A stretch of DNA of 64,000 bases from CAVTJL01 sp963735065 (GTDB lineage Bacteria; Pseudomonadota; Alphaproteobacteria; Geminicoccales; Geminicoccaceae), in assembly GCA_963735065.1 (NCBI GenBank), contig CAVTJL010000001.1, positions 496,001 through 560,000 of the forward strand, read 5' to 3'. Position numbers and translations under genes: made by a program. The notes beneath the pieces are model-generated. The model was not told where the DNA came from and made no database searches. It was given only the letters and a program-made list of their open reading frames with translations. The stretch's first letter is position 1, and the number at the start of each line of letters is the position of its first letter. Of the stretch, positions 34,887 to 42,921 are shown piece by piece.

Positions 34887-35942
34887 ATGGCGGAGAAGAG
34901 ATTGTCCCGTTCGGCCCTTCAGGGAGAGGCTCCTCCGAGCGCACCCCGCCGGCGCCTCACCGCGCATTCCCTCTCGAACCTCTTCGCCGTCTACGGCCTC
35001 CTCATCGTCTTCATCCTGGTGCTCGTCGTCTTCGGCGCGCTCAAGCCCGAGAGCTTCCTGGGCATCATCAACATCAACTCGATCATGGTCAGCCAGTCGG
35101 TCACGGCCCTGCTGGCGCTGGCCGTGATGGTGCCGCTCGCGACCAAGCAGTTCGACCTCTCCGTCGGCTACCATCTGGGCATGGCCCAGGTCTTCATCAT
35201 CGGCCTGCAGGTGCAGCAGGGCATGGGCTGGCTCGAGGCGGCGGCGCTCATCCTGGTCGCGGCGCTGATCGTCGGGTTCGTCAACGGCATCCTGGTGACC
35301 TGGTTCAATATCAATTCCTTCATCGCCACCATGGGCACCGGCACGCTGCTCTACGGCATCAGCAACTGGTACACCAACGGCGAGCAGATCGTCGGCATGA
35401 GCCTGCCCGACAGCTTCACGAACCTCACGGCGATCTGGCACGGCATCCCGCTGCCGGCCGTCTACGTCGCGATCGCTGCGATCGTGCTGTGGTGCGTCAC
35501 GGAAAGGCTGCCGGTCGGGCGCAACCTCTATGTGATCGGCGCCAACGTCCGGGCAGCCGAGCTCACCGGCATCAACGTCTCCCGCCACATGATCGGCGCC
35601 TTCGTCATCGCCGGGTTCCTGAGCGGCCTCGCCGGCATCGTCCTCGGCAGCATCCTCCAGACCGGCACGCCCAGCGTCGGGCCCGAATATCTGCTGCCCG
35701 GCTTCGCCGCAGCGCTGCTCGGCGCCACCTCGATCCGCCCCGGCCGCGTCAACGTCGTGGGCACGATCCTGTCCGTCCTGGTCCTCGCCTTCTCCTTCTC
35801 CGGCGTCCAGCAGCTCGGGGCACCCTTCTATATTCAATACTTCTTCAACGGCGGCATCCTGATCGTCGCGGTGGGCCTGTCGGTCTACGCAGCACGGCGG
35901 CGCCAGCGCGCCGCCACCAGCGCGGGGCCGCAGCAGTCCTAG
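34887..35942 (+). CDS. Sugar ABC transporter permease, CUT2 type
   Basis: 351 residues from ATG 34887, one base after the ATPase stop. RbsC/BPD-transp-2 family with about ten membrane spans. The family hallmarks are KQFDLSVGYHLGMAQV, NSFIATMGTG and GANVRAAELTGINVSRHMIGAFVIAGFLSGLAGIVLGS (EAA-like coupling region), and PEYLLPGFAAALLGATSIRPGRVNVVGT. It forms the transmembrane channel of the transporter, presumably as a homodimer. Confidence 0.95.
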   Translation: MAEKRLSRSALQGEAPPSAPRRRLTAHSLSNLFAVYGLLIVFILVLVVFGALKPESFLGIININSIMVSQSVTALLALAVMVPLATKQFDLSVGYHLGMAQVFIIGLQVQQGMGWLEAAALILVAALIVGFVNGILVTWFNINSFIATMGTGTLLYGISNWYTNGEQIVGMSLPDSFTNLTAIWHGIPLPAVYVAIAAIVLWCVTERLPVGRNLYVIGANVRAAELTGINVSRHMIGAFVIAGFLSGLAGIVLGSILQTGTPSVGPEYLLPGFAAALLGATSIRPGRVNVVGTILSVLVLAFSFSGVQQLGAPFYIQYFFNGGILIVAVGLSVYAARRRQRAATSAGPQQS

Positions 35943-35958
35943 GGGAGGAAACGGCGCC

Positions 35959-36867
35959 ATGGACGCCTTCGAGGTCTTCGACAAGCAATTCGCACGGTAC
36001 ACGCTGCCGATCGTCTTCCTGGAGAAGCTGCACGGCGGCCTGCGCTGGGCCGAGGGCCCGGTCTATTTCGGCGACCAGCGCTGCCTGATCTGGAGCGACC
36101 TTCCCAGCAACCGCATGCTGCGCTGGGACGAGCAGACCGAGCAGGTTTCTGTTTTTCGCTCGCCGTCCAACTTCTCCAACGGCAACACGCGCGATCGCGA
36201 GGGCCGGCTCGTCACCTGCGAGCATCGCGGCCGCCGCGTCACCCGCACCGAGTGGAGCGGCGCCATCACGGTCCTCGCCGACAGCTACGAGGGCAAGCGC
36301 CTCAACTCGCCCAACGACGTCGTGGTGAAATCCGACGGCACCGTCTGGTTCACCGATCCCACCTACGGGATCAGCGCCGAGTACGAGGGCGGCAAGGCGG
36401 ACAGCGAGATCGGCAGCTGCAACGTCTACCGCCTCGATCCACGGGACGGCAGCCTGCGCGTCGTGGTCGACGACTTCCGCAGGCCCAACGGGCTCGCCTT
36501 CTCGCCGGACGAGAAGATCCTCTATATCGCGGATTCCGGCTTCTGGCCGAACCCGGACTGGCCGCATCACATCCGCGCCTTCGACGTCGCCGACGACGGC
36601 ACGCTGTCCGGCAGCCGCGTCCTGGCCGAGGTGTCGCCCGGCATTCCCGACGGCTTCCGCGTCGATGTCGACGGCAACATCTGGTCCAGCGCCGGCGACG
36701 GCGTCTACTGCATCACGCCGGGCGGCGATACGATCGGCAAGATCCCCGTTCCGGAGAAGGTCGCCAACGTCTGCTTCGGCGGCCCCGCCCGCAACCGCCT
36801 CTTCATCTGCGGCTTCACCTCGCTCTATGCCATCTATCTCAACACGCGCGGCGCGCAGGTCCCGTAA
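35959..36867 (+). CDS. SMP-30/gluconolactonase-family lactonase
   Basis: 302 residues from ATG 35959 with AGGGGAGG upstream. It is a six-bladed propeller; metal-site blocks are GLRWAEGPVYF (Glu), RPNGLAFSPDEKILYIAD (Asn) and ADSGFW plus PDGFRVDVDGNIW (Asp), matching SMP-30 lactonases that use a divalent cation to open sugar lactones. No signal peptide. It lies in the transporter operon 16 bp after the permease, so it probably acts on a lactone made from the imported sugar. The oxidase or dehydrogenase that makes this lactone is not in the operon. Confidence 0.92.
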   Translation: MDAFEVFDKQFARYTLPIVFLEKLHGGLRWAEGPVYFGDQRCLIWSDLPSNRMLRWDEQTEQVSVFRSPSNFSNGNTRDREGRLVTCEHRGRRVTRTEWSGAITVLADSYEGKRLNSPNDVVVKSDGTVWFTDPTYGISAEYEGGKADSEIGSCNVYRLDPRDGSLRVVVDDFRRPNGLAFSPDEKILYIADSGFWPNPDWPHHIRAFDVADDGTLSGSRVLAEVSPGIPDGFRVDVDGNIWSSAGDGVYCITPGGDTIGKIPVPEKVANVCFGGPARNRLFICGFTSLYAIYLNTRGAQVP

Positions 36868-36917
36868 GGCCTGATCCTGCCGGCCGCGTGGCCTGCTCAA
36901 TCGTCGAGGGATTCTTC

Positions 36918-37847
36918 ATGACTCGTGTCGCTCTGGTCGGGGCCGGTCTCGTCGGCTCCTCGTGGTCCCTGGTCTTCGCGCGCGCCGGCCTCGAGGTGTC
37001 GGTCCACGACCCGGACCCGGCCGCCGCCGCCAGGGTGATCGACTTCGCCAAGGCCGCCCTCCAGCGGCTCTCGGCGCTGGGCCTGGTCTCGGATGAGGAC
37101 CTCAAGGCCATTCCCTCGCGGCTGAAGGTGGCCTCGAGCCTCGAGGAGGCCCTGGACGGCGTGGACTATGTTCAGGAGAGCGCTCCGGAGCGGCTGCCGA
37201 TCAAGCAAAAGCTCTACGAGCGGCTCGACGCCGTGGCGGACCCCTCGACCATCCTCGCGAGCTCGACCTCGGGCCTGCCGGCCTCGTCCTTCACCGAGGG
37301 GCTGGCCAACCGGCAGCGCTGCCTCGTCGTGCACCCGATCAACCCGCCGCATCTGGTACCGCTGGTCGAGATCATCCCGGCCCCCTGGACGGCGCCCGAG
37401 ACGGTCGATCGTGCCACCACCCTGATGAGCGCCATCGGCCAGTCGCCGATCCGGCTGCGCCGCGAGATCAACGGCTTCGTCGTCAACCGGCTGCAGAGCG
37501 CCCTCCTGGGCGAGGCGTTCCGGCTGGTCGAGGACGGCATCTGCGATGCCGGCGAGGTCGATCGCGCGATCTCGGACGGGCTCGGCCTGCGCTGGCTCTT
37601 CATGGGCCCCTTCGAGACCATCGACCTCAACGCGCCGAGCGGCATCGCCGAATACTGCAGGAACCTCGGCCCGATGTACCACGACCTTGCCAAGGAGCAG
37701 GCCGATCCCCGGCCATGGAGCCCCGAGCTGGTCGAGAAGATCGAAGCCGAGCTGCGGACCCGCACCTCCGCCGACGCGCTGCCCGAGCGCAAGGCATGGC
37801 GCGACGCCTATCTGGCCGAGCTGGTCGCCTTCAAGCGAGGCCGCTGA
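36918..37847 (+). CDS. 3-hydroxyacyl-CoA/L-gulonate 3-dehydrogenase-like
   Basis: 309 residues from ATG 36918. The NAD-binding Rossmann motif is GAGLVGSSWSLVFARAG. The SSTSGLPASSF and HPINPPHLVPLVEIIPAPWT blocks are characteristic of the lambda-crystallin/L-gulonate 3-dehydrogenase and carnitine dehydrogenase branch of 3-hydroxyacyl-CoA dehydrogenases, not of fatty-acid FadB. The catalytic His is in HPINPP. It ends the sugar operon (50 bp gap), suggesting oxidation of an aldonate at C3 after the lactonase. Its last 40 bases overlap the convergent VOC gene. Confidence 0.9.
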   Translation: MTRVALVGAGLVGSSWSLVFARAGLEVSVHDPDPAAAARVIDFAKAALQRLSALGLVSDEDLKAIPSRLKVASSLEEALDGVDYVQESAPERLPIKQKLYERLDAVADPSTILASSTSGLPASSFTEGLANRQRCLVVHPINPPHLVPLVEIIPAPWTAPETVDRATTLMSAIGQSPIRLRREINGFVVNRLQSALLGEAFRLVEDGICDAGEVDRAISDGLGLRWLFMGPFETIDLNAPSGIAEYCRNLGPMYHDLAKEQADPRPWSPELVEKIEAELRTRTSADALPERKAWRDAYLAELVAFKRGR

Positions 37848-38236
37848 CGCAGACGCGAGGGCCAGCCAACCCGGACCAGCGTCTCGTCCGGGTCTGAGAG
37901 CGCGATCTCGTACATGCCCCACGGTTTGTCCGCGGGCGCCAGCCCGCCGAGCAGCTCGCCGGCGAACCGCTCGGCCACGCCGTCCACGTCCTCGATGTAG
38001 AGATAGAGCCCGAACGGGTTGCGCCCCGGCACGAGCCAGCCCGGCACGGCCGCGGTGAGGTGCAGATGGGCACCCTTACCGTCGCCGAGGATGCGATAGG
38101 TGTCGGGCTCGCCCGGCGCAGGCTTCTCGTCGTCCCGCCTCGCAAGCCCGAGCCGATTGTAGAAGCGCTCGGAGGCGTCGAGGTCGTTGCACGGCAGGAT
38201 GGCTGTCATCAGGCTGAGGCCCGGGCGTGCTAGCAT
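37808..38236 (-). CDS. VOC/glyoxalase-family protein
   Basis: 142 residues from ATG 38236, supported by AGGAAGG; the upstream open frame is out of family. Glyoxalase/bleomycin-resistance/extradiol dioxygenase fold: ILPCNDLDASERFYNRLGLARRDDE, DTYRILGDGKGAHLHLTA, FGLYLYIEDVDGVAERF and WGMYEIALSDPDETLVRVGWP. The pattern recalls bleomycin-resistance and carbohydrate-binding relatives. Function not determinable. It overlaps the end of the dehydrogenase gene convergently by 40 bases. Confidence 0.8.
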   Translation of the reverse strand: MLARPGLSLMTAILPCNDLDASERFYNRLGLARRDDEKPAPGEPDTYRILGDGKGAHLHLTAAVPGWLVPGRNPFGLYLYIEDVDGVAERFAGELLGGLAPADKPWGMYEIALSDPDETLVRVGWPSRLRQRPRLKATSSAR

Positions 38237-38267
38237 CGATCCGCCTTCCTGCGCCGAACGGCGACGG

Positions 38268-38546
38268 CTACGCTTGCCGCTCACCGCGGCGTCCCCGCAT
38301 TTCCTCGTGCGCCTCGATAAGGGCTGCGAGCTGACCAGTGGCCTGCTTGGAAACCCCGAGGCTGGCGATGATCCTGCTGAGAGGCGCTTCCGTGCGGGCG
38401 ATGGCGCCGATCACGAACGAGCCGTTGCGCGGCACGTCGCTATAGCCCGCCTGCGACAATGCCTCCTGGACCACAGCACCGTAGGCGGCCCGAGCGCCGC
38501 GTAGCAGCGCGGGAAAGGCTACCTCGTAGGCCCGGCTCTCATCCAT
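38268..38546 (-). pseudogene. Truncated MarR-family regulator
   Basis: About 92 residues if started at ATG 38546. The start (MDESRAYEVAFPALLRGARAAYGAVVQEALSQAGYSDVPRNGSFVIGAIARTEAPLSRIIASLGVSKQATGQLAALIE) reads as the dimerisation helix and helix-turn-helix of a MarR regulator, but the wing and C-terminal dimerisation helices (about 50-60 residues) are missing. None of the three minus-strand frames downstream restores them before the VOC gene. It therefore looks like a 3'-truncated gene, not a simple frameshift. The start codon is uncertain (three in-frame ATGs). Confidence 0.65.
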
Positions 38547-38627
38547 GCCCATAGGGACATGGCAAGGCATGAAGCAGGACAGTCAACAGACCTGACTATC
38601 GACTGCCTGCTCCCGCCCGACCCTATC

Positions 38628-39689
38628 TCAGGGAATGATCCGCTCGGCCCGCAGCTGGCGGAAGAGGTCGAAAAAGCTGTCGCGGGTGTCCTGGTACGCA
38701 AGAAAGCCGGCCTTGCGGCTCTTCGTCATGTCGGTCACGCACTCGATCTCGCGGCCGAGGTCGAGGTCGGTGTGCCAGGCCGAGGCGAGGCGGGCGAGGT
38801 CCGGCTCGGCCAGCCCGTGGCGCTGGGCGATCTCCTTCCACACCGGCCCGTCGTCCTTCATGATCCCCTCGAGCGACGTCACCTTCTCCGGGTAGGGCGC
38901 CGCCTCGAGGCCGAAGAAGGCCGCGAGCTGCGGCCACAGCCAGTTCCAGCGGAAGATGTCGCCGTTGACGATGTTGAAGCCCTCGTTCCGGGCCGTCTCG
39001 GCCGTGGCGGCCCACGCCATGTGCCTGGCGAGCTGCCGCGCATCCGTGACGTCCGTGAGCCCGTGCCACTGCATCGGCGAGCCCGGGAACAGGAAGGGCC
39101 GGCCGGTCTCGCGGCAGATCGTGGCGTAGGTCGCGAGCGTCACGCCCATGTTCATGGCGTTGCCGAGCGCATAGCCGATGACCGTGTGCGCCCGGTGCGA
39201 GCTCCAGGAGAAGCCCTGCCGCTCGGCCGCCGCGAAAAGCTCGTCCTCCTGCGTGTAGTAGAAATTGGCGACAGGCTGGCGGCCCTGCTCCTCGCGGAAG
39301 GGCGTGAGCGGCGGGTTGCCTTTGCCATAGGCCTCGAACGGCCCGAGATAGTGCTTGAGCCCCGTCATCAGCGCCACATGCTCGAGCGGCGCCCTTCGAA
39401 GCGCCGCCAGCAGGTTCCGCACCATCCCGCCATTGACGACGCAGTTCTCGGCCTCGGTCGGCCGGCGCATCCAGGCCGTGATGAAGGCGTGCGTCGGCCG
39501 CAGCTGGGAAAGCGCCGTCTCCAGCGCCTCCGGCTGCGTCAGGTCCGCCCGAACGGGGAACACGCCCGGAAGGTCGGCCGGCGGATTGCGGGCGAGCCCG
39601 TGCACGGTCCACCCCTCGTCCACGAGAAGCCGGCAGAGATTGAGCCCCGCGATCCCGCTCGCTCCCGCCACGACAGCTATCTTCGGCAC
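38628..39689 (-). CDS. PRISE-type NADPH reductase (SDR family)
   Basis: 353 residues. An atypical short-chain dehydrogenase of the progesterone 5-beta-reductase/iridoid synthase type. The N-terminal NADP motif is GASGIAGLN; the catalytic pair is K112 in TGLKHYLGPFEAYG and Y144 in NFYYTQED, at the 32-residue spacing of PRISE enzymes; and RAHTVIGYALGNAMN and NGDIFRWNWLWPQLAAFFG are typical. It reduces an activated C=C or C=O of a small molecule; substrate unknown. It is followed by a Gfo/Idh/MocA gene on the same strand. Confidence 0.9.
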   Translation of the reverse strand: MPKIAVVAGASGIAGLNLCRLLVDEGWTVHGLARNPPADLPGVFPVRADLTQPEALETALSQLRPTHAFITAWMRRPTEAENCVVNGGMVRNLLAALRRAPLEHVALMTGLKHYLGPFEAYGKGNPPLTPFREEQGRQPVANFYYTQEDELFAAAERQGFSWSSHRAHTVIGYALGNAMNMGVTLATYATICRETGRPFLFPGSPMQWHGLTDVTDARQLARHMAWAATAETARNEGFNIVNGDIFRWNWLWPQLAAFFGLEAAPYPEKVTSLEGIMKDDGPVWKEIAQRHGLAEPDLARLASAWHTDLDLGREIECVTDMTKSRKAGFLAYQDTRDSFFDLFRQLRAERIIP

Positions 39690-39775
39690 CTACCGGCCTC
39701 CCATTGCTCTTCGCGGCATCACATAGGTGCTCGGAGCCCGTTGATCCAGACGCGGCGCCGCAGCCCCGGCCCTCG

Positions 39776-40792
39776 TCACGCCCGCTGCTCCGCGTACAGG
39801 CTCGGTCTCTGCTCCAGGCCCACAGAAGCACGCTCGCCGCTCGCCAGGGCCTTGAGCCCCACATCCGCGACGGCGGTCGCCACATAGCCGTCCCAGGCGC
39901 TGGCGCCGACCGGCGGGCCGCCATCGATGATCGACCGCACCCAGGCCTGGTCCTGCCTGCGGTACGCCTCGGCGAACCGCCCGCGCCAGTCCGGCGGGTA
40001 GGCGCGGGACTGCGCGCCGCCCCGGCGCATCTCGGCCGGCGCGGGACGGGCCAGCTCCATCGTCCCCTCCTCGCAGACCAGCTCGCCCCGAACGTCGTAG
40101 CCATAGGCCGCATTCATGAAGACCTCGACGTCGACGAGCACGCCGCTCCCCATCTCGATGAGCAGCATCAGCGGATCCCTGAGCTTGCCGTCGCCCTTGG
40201 AGAGCGAGCGCGCCAGCGTCACCGCCTCGATCTCCGCGCTCAGGAGCCAACGCACGATGTCGATCTCGTGCACGGCGGCGTTGGTGAGCGCCATCTCGGG
40301 CGTGAACCAGGCCGGCGCCACGGCGTTGCGGTGCGCGCAGTGAAGGAGGAGCGCCCGCCCCATGGCCCCGGCGCGCAGCCCGTCGCGCAGCTCGTTATAG
40401 GGAGGATCGAAGCGCCGCATGAACCCGACCTGAATGAGCTGCCGGCCGCCCTCGACCTCGGCCTCCACCAGCTGCAGGCACTGCTCCGGCGTCGACGCCA
40501 GCGGCTTCTCGCACAAGACCGGCTTCTTGAGCTTCAGGCAGGCGAGCACGAGGTCGGCATGGGTCTCGTCGGGCGAGGCCACCAGCACCGCCTCGACCTC
40601 GGGGTCCTCGACCACCGCCATCGGGTCCCGCACCTGACGCGCCGCGCCGCTCGCCTCGGCCGCCGCCTTGGCCCGCGTCTCGTCGGGGTCGGCGATCACC
40701 ACGAGCCGTGCCCCGGCCACCTCCCGACCGATGATACGCGCATGGTCCGCGCCCATCACGCCCGCGCCGATGACACCGATGCCGAGAGTCAT
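39776..40792 (-). CDS. Gfo/Idh/MocA-family oxidoreductase
   Basis: 338 residues from ATG 40792 with AGGGAGGA upstream. N-terminal Rossmann fold GVIGAGVMGADHARII, then the catalytic lysine motif EKPLA and the C-terminal substrate motif HEIDIVRWLL. It resembles inositol 2-dehydrogenases (VGFMRRFDPPYNEL). The likely reaction is NAD(P)-dependent oxidation of a cyclitol or sugar. It lies 86 bp upstream of the PRISE gene on the same strand and may be co-transcribed with it. A tandem 12-bp repeat lies just upstream. Confidence 0.9.
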   Translation of the reverse strand: MTLGIGVIGAGVMGADHARIIGREVAGARLVVIADPDETRAKAAAEASGAARQVRDPMAVVEDPEVEAVLVASPDETHADLVLACLKLKKPVLCEKPLASTPEQCLQLVEAEVEGGRQLIQVGFMRRFDPPYNELRDGLRAGAMGRALLLHCAHRNAVAPAWFTPEMALTNAAVHEIDIVRWLLSAEIEAVTLARSLSKGDGKLRDPLMLLIEMGSGVLVDVEVFMNAAYGYDVRGELVCEEGTMELARPAPAEMRRGGAQSRAYPPDWRGRFAEAYRRQDQAWVRSIIDGGPPVGASAWDGYVATAVADVGLKALASGERASVGLEQRPSLYAEQRA

Positions 40793-40820
40793 GCCGCTCG
40801 TCCTCCCTCTGTTCTTCGCC

Positions 40821-40846
40821 AGCGCATCTGGCAGAGCGCATCTGGC
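40821..40846. repeat. Tandem 12-bp direct repeat
   Basis: AGCGCATCTGGC occurs twice (40821-40832 and 40835-40846) with an AG spacer (14-bp period), 29 bp upstream of the Gfo/Idh/MocA start. Two copies on one face-shifted helix could be a regulator site, or simple slippage. Confidence 0.5.
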
Positions 40847-40945
40847 TCGGGCGAGACCGCGCGCGCCCTTACCGAGGCGCCCGCCATCCCCGCCGTCAAG
40901 GGGCTTTTGACGCGCGCCCGGCCTGCGCGATCAAAAGAGGGCCGG

Positions 40946-41680
40946 TCAGGCCGCCGGGGCTGGCGTCGGGGATGCCACGGCCGGCGCCTGCAGCCGATCG
41001 AGACGGCCGTCGCGCAGGGTCAAGATCGCGTCCATGCGCGCCGCAAGCTCGGGGTTGTGGGTGGCGACCAGGGCGGCCGCCCCGGTCGAGCGCACCGTGT
41101 CGAGCAGCAGGTCGAAAACGCCGTCGGCGGTGTGCGGATCGAGATTGCCGGTGGGCTCGTCGGCCAGCACGAGCACCGGACGGTTGGCCAGGGCCCTGGC
41201 GATCGCGACCCGCTGCTGCTCGCCGCCGGAGAGGCGCCCGGGGCGATGGCTCGCCCGGTCGGCAAGGCCCGTCGCGGCCAGCAGCTCGTCGGCACGGCGG
41301 CGCGCCTCGGCGCGCGGCCGGCCCGCAAGGAGCTGCGGCATCATCACGTTCTCCTGCGCGGTGAAGTCGGGGAGAAGGTGATGGAACTGGTAGACGAAGC
41401 CGATCCGCTCGCGGCGCAGGCGGGTGCGCTCCCGATCGGGCAGGCGGCGGCAGCTCTTGCCCTCCATGATGACGTCGCCCTCGCTCGGACGCTCGAGCAG
41501 GCCGGCGATATGAAGCAGCGTCGACTTGCCGGAGCCGGAAGGGCCCACGAGCGCCACGAGGCTCCTGGGCTCGAGCTCGAGGTCGGCGCCGCGCAGCACG
41601 TCCAGCCGGTCGCTCCCCTGGCGGAAGGCTCGGCGGATGCCCTCCAGCCGCAGCACCGGCTCAGCCACGGAAGACCTCAC
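40946..41680 (-). CDS. lolD: Lipoprotein-releasing system ATPase LolD
   Basis: 244 residues if started at GTG 41680, overlapping the lolC/E stop; a second in-frame GTG four codons later (41668) has a Shine-Dalgarno and matches the family start better. Walker A is GPSGSGKST (residues 46-54), the signature is RLSGGEQQRVAIARAL, and Walker B is VLVLADEPTGNLD. The Q-loop and YQFHHLLPDFTAQENVMMP are LolD-specific. With LolCE it extracts outer-membrane lipoproteins from the inner membrane. The C-terminal Pro/Ala tail is unusual but harmless. Confidence 0.95.
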   Translation of the reverse strand: MRSSVAEPVLRLEGIRRAFRQGSDRLDVLRGADLELEPRSLVALVGPSGSGKSTLLHIAGLLERPSEGDVIMEGKSCRRLPDRERTRLRRERIGFVYQFHHLLPDFTAQENVMMPQLLAGRPRAEARRRADELLAATGLADRASHRPGRLSGGEQQRVAIARALANRPVLVLADEPTGNLDPHTADGVFDLLLDTVRSTGAAALVATHNPELAARMDAILTLRDGRLDRLQAPAVASPTPAPAA

Positions 41681-42921
41681 TCATAGCGAAGCGCCTCGAC
41701 CGGATCGAGGCGGGCGGCGCGCCAGGCCGGGTAGATCGTGGCGAGGAAGGAAAGGACGAGGCCCATGATCACGACGGAGGCCACATCGCCCGGCATGACC
41801 TTGGCCGGCAGATCCGACAGGAAGCGGATCTCGGGCGACCAGAGCTCGGTGCCGGTCAGCCGCTCGAGGAAGCGACGGATCTCGTCGATGTTGAGGGCGA
41901 AGAGAAGGCCCAGGACGAAGCCCAGAAACGTGCCGCCAACGCCGATGCTGGCGCCCGAGAGGAAGAAGATGCGCATCACGGAAGCGCGCGTGGCGCCCAT
42001 CGTCCGGAGGATCGCGATGTCGCGGCTCTTGGAGCGCACCAGCATCGTGATGCCGGTGATGATGTTGAAGGCCGCAACCAGGATGATGAGGGTCAAGATG
42101 AGGAACATCACGTTCTTCTCGACCTTCAGGGCCTCGAAGAAGTGGGCGTTGAGCTGCTTCCAGTCGACGAGCTGGCCTTGGCCGTCGAGCTTGGAGGTGA
42201 GGGCCGCCCGGTAGCTGCCGATGGCGTCGGGATCGCTGACCATGATCTCGATGGCGTTCACGCGGTCGGGCAGCTGGAAGTAGGCCTGGGCGTCGCTGAG
42301 CGGGATGTAGACGAAGCCGTTGTCGTACTCGTACATCCCGACCTCGAAGATCGCCGCGACCTTGAAGGTCTTGACGCGCGGCACCGTGCCGAGCGCGGTG
42401 GCGGCACCCTGCGGCGAGATCAGGGTGATGGAGCTGCCGACGGTGAGGCCCATGCGGGCGGCCATGCGCGCGCCGACCGCCGCATTGCCGCTCTGCGCCA
42501 GCGCGTCGAGCGAGCCCGCCATGACGGCGCCCTTGAAGATCTCGCGCTGCTCGAGCTCCTTCGGCCGCACGCCGCGCACCACCGCACCCGAGGCGACGCC
42601 GTTGGCGCTCGTCATCACCTGGCCCTCGAGATAGGGCGTGACGCCGGTGACGCCCTGGACGGTGCGAAGGCGCTGGGCCAACGCGTCGAAATCATCCAGG
42701 CCCCGCGGGCCGGCCACCACCGTGGCGTCGCCGTTGAAGCCCAGCACGCGGCCCAAAAGCTCGACGCGAAACCCGCCCATCACCGCCAGCACGACGATCA
42801 GCGTGCCGACGCCCAGCGCAATGCCGATCAGCGCGAACGCGGTGATGATCGAGACGAAGCCTTCCTCGCGCGTCGGCCGCAGATAGCGCCAGGCGACGAG
42901 CCGCTCGACCGGCCTGAACAT
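41677..42921 (-). CDS. lolC: Lipoprotein-releasing ABC permease LolC/E
   Basis: 414 residues from ATG 42921, which overlaps the proS stop by one base (TGATG). Four membrane spans: one N-terminal (FVSIITAFALIGIALGVGTLIVVLAVMGGF), then a large MacB-PCD periplasmic domain (about 45-260) and three C-terminal spans with the FtsX core. The ending WRAARLDPVEALRYE is canonical. Alphaproteobacteria often carry a single LolC/E hybrid permease. It works with LolD encoded next, and both are coupled to proS. Confidence 0.95.
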   Translation of the reverse strand: MFRPVERLVAWRYLRPTREEGFVSIITAFALIGIALGVGTLIVVLAVMGGFRVELLGRVLGFNGDATVVAGPRGLDDFDALAQRLRTVQGVTGVTPYLEGQVMTSANGVASGAVVRGVRPKELEQREIFKGAVMAGSLDALAQSGNAAVGARMAARMGLTVGSSITLISPQGAATALGTVPRVKTFKVAAIFEVGMYEYDNGFVYIPLSDAQAYFQLPDRVNAIEIMVSDPDAIGSYRAALTSKLDGQGQLVDWKQLNAHFFEALKVEKNVMFLILTLIILVAAFNIITGITMLVRSKSRDIAILRTMGATRASVMRIFFLSGASIGVGGTFLGFVLGLLFALNIDEIRRFLERLTGTELWSPEIRFLSDLPAKVMPGDVASVVIMGLVLSFLATIYPAWRAARLDPVEALRYE

